Assembly: GCF_964355755.1 (NCBI RefSeq)
Contig: NC_092671.1
Location: forward strand, 18,748,001 to 18,812,000
DNA from: Antedon mediterranea
Lineage: Eukaryota > Echinodermata > Crinoidea > Comatulida > Antedonidae
Length of the DNA: 64,000 nucleotides
Direction of reading: 5' to 3'
The translations under genes were made by a program, and so were the position numbers. The notes beneath the pieces were generated by a model, which was not told where the DNA came from, did not search any database, and saw only the letters and a list, made by a program, of their open reading frames with translations. Positions 1 to 12,100 of this stretch are shown one piece after another (position 1 is the stretch's first letter; every line of letters starts with the position of its first letter).

Positions 1-33
1 TTTGTTAATCTTTATTTTTGTGGGAAATACATC
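1..33. mobile_element. Right end of a TTAA-type MITE (partial)
   Basis: GTGGGAAATACATCT followed by TTAA (34-37) matches the right end of the 33824-34342 element. The rest would lie upstream of the window. Confidence 0.4.
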
Positions 34-75
34 TTTAATGTTCTCATTCAATAATATAATATATTGCTTTTGTAG

Positions 76-180
76 GAGCACCGTGAATTACATGGAGTTA
101 GTGAGTTAGACACAAAAGTGAGATACACTCAGCTCTGTCGCTCTTTGAAGACATATGGTATCACTTTTTTTCTTGTCAAG
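76..180 (+). CDS. TLN: Talin exon 1 of window: end of F2 / start of F3
   Basis: 35 codons, phase 0 at both ends. It opens EHRELHGVSELDTKVRY and ends TYGITFFLVK, the strand leading from F2 into F3. The acceptor is tttgtag and the donor gtaaat. It is the first talin exon visible; the codon before GAG lies in an upstream exon outside the window. The following 1.6 kb intron is largely occupied by a TTAA-flanked MITE (723-1353). Confidence 0.95.
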
Positions 181-3100
181 GTAAATATTCAAGATTGTGT
201 TAGAATAAGGAGGATTATTAATAAAATAAAAATATATACATTTGATTCCTAAATCTAACCATTTTCTCATTCCTTCCTAGAATACATTCACTAGACTTAA
301 ATAATGTCATTTCTATCTCTCGAAATTGGGGGGGCACAAACTTTTTGAAAATGTTCTATTATAGAATAATACAATACTTGCTGTAATACCATATATTCAT
401 CTTCAGATAAAGACGTTTGAGTATGGCATAAATATAATACTGTTGTACATATAGTGCATGTTATAAAACTTGGTACACTATTCGAAAACAGTAGGGATCG
501 TTTCCCGGTGTGCTGATCTGTTAGGCGCTGCACTGCTGTCAGCCGTAGGTCTATGGAGGGCCTAATCTGAATTTCATCAGTTTCCAGTAAAGATTGAGGA
601 CCAGAATACCTTTACCTTTATTATTCATCTTCAGATAAATGATTATGTTTAGAGGCATTTGAGTATGGCACAGATACAGCAAAACAATGAATCTAATTAA
701 GTTTATTGTCTTGTTTATTTAAAGCCCCCTTCCCTACGTTTTTTAGATCTAATTTAAGATCACAAACTATATTTAATGTAAAAATAATACTATAAGGTCC
801 TATTGCGATAACTTTTTTCGTCTTTAAACGGTTAAGAATGTGAAAAATAAGTCGATTCTAATAATTATAGCGGCCCGCTATAAATCCCAAAATGCATTGC
901 GCTCGGATTGATATTTTTGTTTTTCACCTGTAATTCGCCCACTTTTCGATCGATCGTGAGGCCAAAACAAATGGAAGACTCCTAACTTTTCAGCGAAAAT
1001 ACCGGGTTTTCCCCAATTTGTATCAACGGAGTCTGGCAAAAATAGAAAGACAATTAATGCAGCAACTATACAACGTCAGGCTAGGTATATAGCTAGCGCA
1101 CGATGTTCGTACGTTACCGATGTTTACCAGCTAGGCCTACAAAACTAAGCCTTAGCTAGCTAGGCTAGGCCTAAGACCGTCCAACGAGAAGTCGATCGCC
1201 GCGAGCTACTAGGTAGTGCATTGTTTCTCACTTTTTATCATAATTTACCATAAAACGTACATTTAAGACAAGGAATGACATGGTTTAATGTTTTTAAAGT
1301 GATATATATGTATTATTTTCCAAAAAACGTCCAAAATTGCAGGGAAGGGGTCTTTAAAGTGTTGAATTGTAAACAATGGAAACAAAGGGCAATTCTTAGT
1401 TATCAATAACCTATAATACACATTTAGCTTGTGGCTATTCCAAGTATCATACACATTTCCTATATTTGTGAAACACAGCTGGTTTACTCACACTACAGTA
1501 TCACCTAACACGTTTTGTAACACAATGTGAAATGTTTCTATTTTAAAATTAAAATGTATCTAGAAACATAAAAACCAAGGATATATACACATATACTTGT
1601 ACTTTTCACCTGATTGATGAGTGTTTCTAGCCCTGCTAGCATACAAACAATTTTTCATGAAATATTGTACTATGAAATAACTAAGTTTTATTTTTATTTT
1701 GTATTATATCCAGCTCTAACAATGGTATCGAGGACTTTAACCATCTGATCTACAGTAGTAATCATATATATAATTTTTTTTTTAAACATGAAAATCTAAA
1801 CTTTAAAAACTTTATTTAGGAAAAAATGAGAGGCAAAAACAAACTTGTTCCACGTCTGATGGGTATAACAAAAGAAAGTGTTGTTAGAGTGGATGAACGA
1901 ACCAAAGAGGTAAAGTATTCATTTGTGTTCCTTTTCACTGTCTCAAATAACTCTTACTGAACCACTTAATAAGTAAATTAAATTTTCTGTAAAAAATTGA
2001 CTGGCCAGAACAAGCCAGTTACTATGTTTTACATGCAAGCCATTATGTCATAAAGAGAATTGGCCAGTGCACCTTTATATTACTAGTGTTTGACAATGAC
2101 CATTGTATACATTTACATAAAACTTATGAATCTTAACAAAGTAGGACGTGTTTGATGTTTTGGCAATTTCAGTTGGAAGAGGTAACATGAAATAGATTGT
2201 CCAGCACTCCCATGTTACAATGGTATAGTCCATTGTTGGGTGGCTTTTTTCCAATTTCCAACTGAGCAGGGCTGAAGCTTGGTGATTATGTCCAGATCCA
2301 GACCTTGGGTTCAATCTTGACCTAGTAGGGTTGTATAACTCACAACTCTTACACCTCCACCCCTAAGCCTCAAATGATTGTTGTTTAATGCATATGAAAT
2401 AATAAAGACAATTTTAAAAACTAAAATTGTGAGTGGCTAGGAAGCTCCTCATTAGGTTCTTTCTTTAATCTTATATCTTATAATTTCTATTGATAATAAA
2501 TTACTAAACAGTTTTAAAAAGAGAGTTAATTAAAAGGAAAAGTATTTTAAAGACTTGTTTTTGTTGGAAATTAAATGAAACAAAACAAAAATATCTATGT
2601 GTGATCTTAACCGCTTTTACAAATACCGTAAGTTATTAATGAACTAATTTTATTGCAACATTAAACCAGTTAGTTGTCACTAAAACATTAATGACAACAG
2701 TAAAATAATTATACATTTTGTTTCTCTTCTTTTATAGATTCTAAAATCATGGCCACTAACCACTGTGAAACGATGGGCAGCTTCTCCAAAGAGTTTTACC
2801 CTGGATTTTGGAGATTATTCTGACAGTTACTACTCAGTACAGACAACAGAGGGTGAAGCTATTGGTGCTCTTATTGCTGGGTATATTGATATTATTTTGA
2901 AAAAGGTAAGTGCATCTCATTGCAAAAATGCAATATACATTTTCTGGAAATTGTGCTCCAGGAAATAATAATTTTTTACGAAGGTGAATGAAGAGGTGTA
3001 GAAAAGGGAAGCCTCACTCTCAATTTATATATATAAATAGTTAACCTCTGAATTTGAAAAATGTATATTAATTCCAAGGTGTCATTTCTTATTCTGCCTT

Positions 3101-6100
3101 CGATTAGATAACATCGAATGTCGAATTCAAAAACATTTTCTGAACAATCAAATTATTTTTCTTAGCAAAAAGGAAAAGACCGATTAGGCATGGAAGGAGA
3201 TGAAGAAGCAACATTGTTAGAAGATAGTGTATCTCCAGCCAAAGCCACATACATGCATCATCACTCAACCAGTGTTGGTCATGGATTATCAGGCTCAGTA
3301 GCTATGCCTGGAGTCATGAGAACTGGAGGATCTGGTAACACTATATTTGTTTTCAATCATAATCATACATAATAATATTATAGTTTATGTTGTAATTGAA
3401 TGAAGGATGAATTTGAATTCTGAATACATGCTAACAAAAAATTGAATTACTATTACAAAATATAACTTGATATGGACATATGTATTCCATCTCGTGCATC
3501 CAAGATGCATAACATTTATCAAAACTACTGTAAGATAATATTAAAAAATGTAATTAATTTAGTTAAACTTGTTACAACCAGAAAGAGTTAATGAGACACT
3601 AGGCTGGCTGTGGTTTAAAGACCAATATTTTGTGAACCAAATGGTACCAAGTAATAATCGCCTTTGGTATTTGTTAAAATCTGACAAATGTTTATATTTA
3701 TTTTTAAGTTGGTAATAATGCAGTAACTTTGGGTGAGATGCAGAGGTCACAGCAGGTTACCATTCAGGGCCAGGCCCATGCAGCACATCAGGCTCCACTG
3801 GTATGTAGACAGAGATACATTGTTTTATCATTGATAGTATGCTGTATAGAATGCATTGTAGCTCCTTGTACAACTACCTGCCAGTTCCGACACCCAGCTA
3901 CCCCTTACTCGATCTGCAAGGACAACCAAACTAACAACATTTTTATAGCTTACTGGTATTTTAAGGGTATTTTCTGTTAGAAGTGAAGTAAATGCTTATT
4001 TTTCTAGATAATGTATCGGGATATCCAACTATAAAATTGTTACACTTTCAAAGTGCTTCAAATTGGACAAATTGTGTTATTGGGAATTTTTGTTTTCTTC
4101 ACACAGATCAATGCAGCTAAACAGCCTGGACTTACAACAGCGCAGCAAGCATTGAAAGGAACAATCCAGCGTAGTATGTCAGACTTTGTTGAAGCTAAAG
4201 ACTCTCTTGCTGAAGAAACCCAGATTCAGGTTGTGGGAAAAGATCCTGTAAGTACATCACCGCTTAACATAAATTTACAGTACAGTAGAAGCCCTCCTTT
4301 GAATACACCCCTGTTAAGAAGACACTTTACCTTAAAATCAGAAAGGTAAAAAGACCCCTATGTCAGACTTTGTTGAAGCTAAAGACTCTCTTGCAGATGA
4401 AACTTAAATTCAGGTTGTGGGAAAAGATCCTGTAAGTACATCAACACTTAACATCAATTCACTTTAAACACACAAGGGTAAATAAAGTAGAACCCCTATT
4501 CAGAGGACACACCCCTTTTAAGAAGACATTAAGTCCTGAAGGTGTCCCCTTAATCGAGGTTTCACTGCAATTAAACAATTTTATTTCACAGTAAATGTTA
4601 CATTTTCTTTTAATTATATAATATATAAGTATAATCCATATGATAAATAGAAACATAATTGTGAGATGGTACAATAAATAGACTTAAAATGTTATCATTG
4701 CCACTGTGTTAATGACATGGAAGCCAGTTAATACAATTATTGTTAGTGAAATTGTTTCTATTTTTGGTTTGCTAGGTATCTCAGCAATGGAGACAGAATC
4801 AAATTGATGTTCAGAAGCAGCATATCCAGTCGCAGCTGAGTGCAATGTCTGCTGCCACTGCAGGTGTCATTAGTCGTACCTCTGCACCGGGTGATGAGAT
4901 TGATTATAATGCTGTTGGATCTCATGTTACCACCATGTATGTGCTTGTACTTGCTCATACTTAACTGCTTGCATTATTTGTAAATCATTGTCTTGATACA
5001 TTCACAACCAATTCTCATAGAAAAATTTGCTAATGCAGAATCGCATGTGTATATGGTTGCAAAACACATGTGATCCTGTATTACAGAATTGCCCTAAATC
5101 TAGATATTGTACTGAGAATTGGCTACCTCTTCACGGTGCATCATTTTTTAAGCTGTGATTGTGATAGAGTTGACTCCCTAGTTTTATCACAGTAGCTATC
5201 ACAATGCTAATTTAGTCTGTATTGTATAAATAAATTGTAAAAAATAATCACTAATAAGATCAAAAGTATCAAACTAGAATATTATGAATTTTGTGTATTG
5301 ATGTTAGATCTACCAACCTATCAGAGTTAACTAAAGGTGTGAAGATGTTATCATCTCTACTTGAGAAAGATGGTGATGGTGGAGATGACATTCTCAATGC
5401 TGCTAGATCTCTGATGGATGCCTTTTCTGATCTTCTAAAGGCTGCTGAACCAGACAGTACTGAGGTCAGTAGTCCATGTTCTTGATTCCTGATTAGTTTC
5501 TAGGGGGAAGAGTAGTGAAAAAATGGCATGTTGGAAAATAATGTCTGTTATGTGTTTTGTACTTGGCCTTTTCATCATTCACCAGAAAACACTAGTGTTT
5601 TGTGGCCAAATATGGTAGTGATATGATGTCACATTTTGTTGTCACATAAAGTTTGATAGTGTAGACAGAGTTTAAGATTATTGCTATAGACTGTAAGACA
5701 TTTTTTGCACTTTATAATGGAGTAGGGATGGAAAGTGAGTGATTATGGGGTTCTAAAGTGTCTCTTGTTCATTTCGTGCAGACTTTACTTTTTTTGTTAA
5801 TCACTTTTTATTACGTTTTTTAGCCTCGACAAAACCTGATCAATGCTGCTAACAAAGTTGGAGAAGCCCAGAATAGATTGCTCAAGTCACTCGGTGATGT
5901 TGGTGATGTTGATCCAAAATTCCAGGTACTGTATGTTTATTTTTAATTCTTCTATGTACTTATAATAATATACTATGAGAAGTATCATTTTATATATTTT
6001 GAATATTATTTTTAAGATCTACTGAATGAATGCGAATATCTTATCTATTTGTCTATAGGACATTTTTTTAATGGCTGAGAAAATGTGAAATCGACTAAAT

Positions 6101-9100
6101 CTACAACAAAAAATGCTTATAAATGCAAATATATAAACTGCGATTGAGTCTATTTAATCTATTGAAACAATCTATAATATTGTCTAATATTTGCCACAAA
6201 ACAATTATGAAAAAATATTAACCGTTAGTAAAACCAAAATTGTATCAAACTTGTTATTTTGTTGTATTTTGAAGTAATTGTATTGAATGTTTACAAATTC
6301 TTATTTTAATGTCAAGCACGCACTGATACAGATACGACTTCAGGTAGAATATCTTCTAAGTAATAGTTGTCTTCTGTTTTACAGCATTCTTCTTATGGGA
6401 TTTTTTTTTTCTCTTTTATGTCTATGGCTTATTCTCTATTTGCGCTTATGTTCACTGTTGTGATTATGTGATTTCCTTTAATTTGTTTGGTTTATTGTAC
6501 TAGCTGCTTATAAATAAACATTTTTTGTAAACGACTGTATGTTTAATTCTTCAACAAAAGACTTTTTTTTTAAGTTTCTTATTGTTAAAAACTTGGTAAA
6601 ACTGTTGGTATATTAACAACCAATTTTGCAATATGTAACATCCTTTATTGTTTATCCTTTATCGTGTTGAGACACAATTTTGTTGCTTTTTTTAAAAATT
6701 CATACCACCTACAGTAACATCTCTCATTTACCCATTTACACATACACCTTTGTTAAAACTGGTATTTTCCTTTCCAATTTTACTATGATTTGTGGAAACC
6801 GTGAATAAGTCTAACATTGGCCTGTTAAATGCACCAAAACATAATTATTAGTAACATTACGGTACTAAAATTTGTGAATTCTAAACTAAGATTTGTAAAC
6901 TTGAGATGTTACTGATGTGGGTTTTGCATGTGTTTTTTGTGTGTGTCTTAGTATGTTGTAACATACTACACTTGTATACTATAAAATGTTTCCTATTGAG
7001 AGGGAACTGTTTTATTCAATATTGGTTATCAGCAAGAAAAGTAAAATAAAATCATACTTTTTGATTACTAAACTAAACTAAACTTTTTGTTTTATATTAG
7101 GATGCTTTGCTAGGCCTCGCTAAGGCAGTTGCCAATGCCACTTCAGATCTTGTGATGAAGGCAAAGAATGTAGCTGGACAGGCTGATAATCAAGATAAAC
7201 AGAACAAGGTGATCGGCTCAGCCACACAATGTGCACTGCATACATCACAACTTGTTGCATGCACAAAGGTTAGTTTTTCTTTTCTGTAAGCCTTCAAGAT
7301 GAAATTCAAGAATTAGTTATGAGACACCGTTGCAATGTCGCACAGTATAAAATTTCAATTTGTGCATTGTACGGGAAAAGTGTATATATAAGGTTGGATC
7401 CAGTCTTGGTATTCTAAATCGAAACATTGTGGCATTCTGGCTCTGGATTTAAGATCGAACAAATGTGCTTGGCATAATGTCAATGATTTTGCCTAAGTCT
7501 GTTTTCAAGTTAAATAATTTCCTATGTAAATATTTTACATAGTTTTTTTCTTAGATGGCAAAGTTCATTCCATGTATTTTTTAAATAGTTTGATTTTGAT
7601 ACATAAAGCCAGTTTTTTTCACTTAAGTGCTTAAATTATCTTAAAGTAAAAACATTGATACATGCCAGCCTTGGTATAACTTGAATGATAAAAATGTAAT
7701 AAAATTTAACTTTGTCAAAGGTATTTTTGATATTGTGATAACGCTTGTTTTGTAGGTGGTTGCCCCTACAATTAGTAGCCCTGCTTGCCAGGAACAACTT
7801 GTTGAAGCTGCAAAGTTAGTTGCCAAGTCTGTTGAAGGAGTAGTTGACTCCAGTAAGGTGAGTTAAAGCTATCCATGTTAAACAATAATTCATAATACAA
7901 ATTTACCATCGTATTATTATTATTATTTAAAATGTAAATTTGTTCATTTTAAAGTGTTTAACACACAAAAAAAGAGTAAAAGCAAACATGATTTGTTTTA
8001 GCAAACAGTTGTCAATTTGTTAAACCACCTTAAACATGCACAAACCATGTGTTTTTTAGAAAGTCTTTCTATTTTTATTTAGCTCATTATACTCCATGTT
8101 TACCATGTACAATGTCTTTGGTCCTTTCTGGCTTATTTTAGCATTCTCACATAGAACTTGTCAACCAAAATAATGTTATATTCAATTCAAATGTCTTCAC
8201 AACACTTAGGAGAAAACATAGTAAAATAGTACATTTGATTTAAAATTAACAGTGATTATTATTTATGTAATTTATTATTTCACTTTTAAACAATAAAGTG
8301 AATGAACTAGAAGGGCACTCACTCACCATTCTGGCGGAGGTAATAAAAGAATACAACTTGACTAGTAGTATATATAGTGTAATTTTCAAGGACCTTTACA
8401 TAAATAAGTGATAAAGTGTCCTACCCAATTACTTTATTAGTTTTTTTATACTAAAGAAAATCTACATAAATACAAAATTAAATATACCTTTTAATTAAAT
8501 ACAACTTTTTAAATTAGTTTAAGAGACACAATGATGAAGCGTAGGGAGGCGTGATTTTGAGTTTTAAAAACCTCAATCCATTAAAATTAATTTGTCTATG
8601 TTTGAATTCAATTAGAAAACAAAATTCTTTTCTTTTAAAATCTATTTCTCGCATGCCTATAGTAATAGCCATATTTGAATGCGATAATGTAATTAGGGTG
8701 CTATATTTATAGGTTACAGGAATGAAGAAATTCTTTACAAACAAGGTAGAGTTTACTGCCTGTGCATCTCATGTGCACAACATGCATTTGATGACTAACC
8801 TTTAAAATGTTAATTTCACAATCTGTGCATTTAAGGTTCATACTGGTTAGTTATTGATTTGCAGACCAAATAATGGGCGTTGTCCTCTTTCCTCAGTTTT
8901 TAATTTGTAATTGTTAGACATGAAATTAAACATACTATACTATTTGAATATATTAATGATATAATTTAAAGGCCAGGTACGGGCAAAAAATTTCTATTGA
9001 TCATACATTCCAATAATTATCGATCTATAGTTTCCCCTATGTTTCATAATTTTTGCGATTTTATTTGTGTTACAAGAGCTTGTTGAAAATAAGCACTTTC

Positions 9101-12100
9101 TTATCAGTGGGGGGGGGGGGGGGGTAGTTCAAATTACACAGTAAAATCTCTATTCTTTTGTACACAAATTTTGTAAATAGAGAGGCGTTTTAAAAAGGTA
9201 TGAAAACTAAACAGTGTGGTAAAAAATGTTATCAGATGACTAAATATAGGTAATATAACTTGAATATTACATTTCTGGTATTTTTATTCAACTTCAGATT
9301 TTTATTTTCATGCTTTGCTTTAGCAAAAATTATCCACCGTATATCCACCATCTTTTTTCACCTTCTAGGGAGTCACTAGACATGTTATTACATTAGGTTA
9401 CCACCCAAGTACTGAAAAAAGGTCTTCCTGTTTTTTATGGAAGAATTTTGCCAATTTTGACTATATTAAGGGAAATTCCTGTTTTTTCGTATTTATTTCT
9501 GTTACAAATATTTGATTTATGTACAATTAACCAAAAATGTTATTAAAAATGCATGCCTGTACCTGAGCTTTAAGAACCAAACATTTGGAGTTCAAATTGA
9601 TGAATTGATTCATTTTTAGGTGTGTCCTTTGAGTCTGATTTCTGCAAAAAAGTAGGATTGTTAGCCTAATGAAAGGTTAAACAACAGGTTCACTTTGAGT
9701 ACACACAAGCCAGATCTGTACACTTGCCATCCAGTTTAAAGTTGTTATTACTAACACAATTATGGGCCTTAAACCTGTGCCGACATTATGGATGTGGTTG
9801 GCATTGTCCCCGTCTTGTACAAATGGCCCATTTTGCAAGATTAGGTCATAGATCAATGAAAACCCTATATAAGTTTTCATTGAAATAATGGAATAATTTA
9901 TTTGATTCTATTAACTTTTGTTTTTAATTTGGTTGGTATATTTGTGCCTGCTTATTGCATTATGTGCTTGATTATAAATTGCATATTTACTAGCAACCAA
10001 AAGAAATCAGTGTCTCCATCAAGATAAAAGTAAAAGTAAATGTATGTAAATATTAATAATGATTCATAGTTATATTGCACCATTTAACTTTTATTACTTT
10101 AGAAGATAAATTGGTTGTTATTTCCTTAAGTTGGTTTTGATGGATATTATTAGATTAATATTGTTCATAGCTAAAGAATAGAGATGAATTTTATATTTCA
10201 CCACAATTTAATTTTTTTAAGTCTGCTTAGCAATAGATTATTTATAAAAACGGTATATTTAGTGTACTGCTACAGTGCTAAATTGAATATAGTGGAGTCT
10301 GTTAGGGATATTTTGGTTCAGTTTTCCAAAACCGCCTAATTTGGTATACAGGTTGCCCACCCAATACGATTCAATTTTTAATGGGTGCCAAGCAAAATGA
10401 CCCCTTGGGTGACCTAATTTGCATAATTTAAAGGTGAACATTTTCGCTTAAACACTCTATAACTCTAAACTACTGGTCATTGAGAGTTAATTTTTAGCTC
10501 AAAATGTTCAAAACATTAACATTCCTATTTACTCTAATGAAGTATTCTTAGACTGAATCAAAATATACTGTTTTGGGTGTTTTTTTACAACTTTTCATTT
10601 ATCTTAAACTTCCTATATACAAGTTGTTTACACTTAAAAGGCCTTAAATGCATGTATATTTGTGATTGCATTATGCATTTTGGTTATATAATTTGATTAG
10701 TTTAACAAACATCTATTTTCAGGTTAGAAGGCGTGTTCATAGTTTTTCTGGTGTACGTAATAGTCTTTTAGTTTATATTTCACCACGTACAAGGTCACAC
10801 ACCCTTATTTATGACCAATATTCTATTCAATAATTTACTTATTTTATATAATGCATTGGAATAAGCTGACTGTATATTAAGTAATGTATGTTTTGCCTAT
10901 TTTGTTTGAATGTTTGAATTCACTCTATTGTTTATTTATTTCTCAATGCACAGTATACAGTAATTGTTTTTTTTAAAACTTGTACACTTCCATATACAAA
11001 ATGTTTAGCACACACAGGGATACCTGGCTTATTCAATTTATTTATGAATTACTTTCACCAATTTTGAGAGAAAATAACACAGAGTATGTCCTCGCATTTC
11101 CATTAATATAAACATGATATGACTTCTTACTTCATGAAATGTTAGTTTATTATTGATGGTTTAAATAATTTCATGATAAAAGTCCAATTTGTTAAAGGAA
11201 TTAGTACACAGGGAGTGATCAAGTGGTTAAGACAGTGGGACCATAAATAGCCATTACATCATCAAGTGTTCAACGTTCACTCGCTTCATGGTTGGATACC
11301 ATAAGCCTACGGTTTATAGTCCCAGTGTACACATCTGGCTCTTGTGCACTGTAAATAACCTAGTAGTGTACATCTTTCCAGATAAGTTGGGGGTTATCTC
11401 AATTTACTAGTTCACACACAGCCACTGTCACACAAATCACTTAGGTCCTATGGGAGAACAGTCTTTGACTGAAGGGGTCACTAAGAAATGAATAAATAAA
11501 AATAGATAAAATTATATCTTCACACAGATTTATCACTTTCAAAATTATATTATTTTAAAACTGCACTATTATTATTATTACTATATTAGATAAAGTGTAA
11601 GGCTAATGGACATTTTTTGTTTCAACTACAGTATGAAGTAAAGAAGCCCACACAATACATTTTAGAATGAATATATCCAGGTTAAATAGGGGTTTTTTCC
11701 CAAAAGAGTTTTTGTGTGTTTTGGTTGAAAATGTATTTTTTTTACTGCATTAAGATACTTGATGGCTGTAGGTTTGTATTATATTTTATACTTACTATGC
11801 AATGATTTGAGTAACACAAGAATATTTTATATTTGTTTATAAATGTACATGAAGTAGTTTTGATTTTAACTTTAAATGATTTATATAAATTAGGATGCTA
11901 CAGAAGATGAAAACCTTCTGAAGAACGTTGGTGATGCAGCGACAGCAGTTACCAAAGCTCTTAATGACCTGCTTATGCATGTGAAGCAAGGGACGGGTAC
12001 CAACAAGCAAGGCCAGGTTTACGAGGAAGCTTGTGACCGTATCATGGTTGCATCCGAGAGGCTTTTTAACAGTGTCGGGAATGCAGCTGAAATGGTCAAA

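Larger units (their letters stand above)
7858..11893 (+). other. 4.0 kb intron between exons 11 and 12
   Basis: AT-rich intron with no credible exon. It holds a TTAA-flanked MITE (8970-9569, with a 16-G run inside) and a tRNA-derived SINE (about 11211-11485). Other stretches (7858-8965, 9574-11210) show only low-complexity AT sequence to my eye. Confidence 0.8.

Noticed and set aside
10733-10843. Open stretch after tattttcag in the 4.0 kb intron (VRRRVHSFSGVRNSLLVYIS...)
   Set aside because: Good acceptor, but the nearby donors give lengths not divisible by three (34 or 71 nt) and the peptide resembles nothing in talin.
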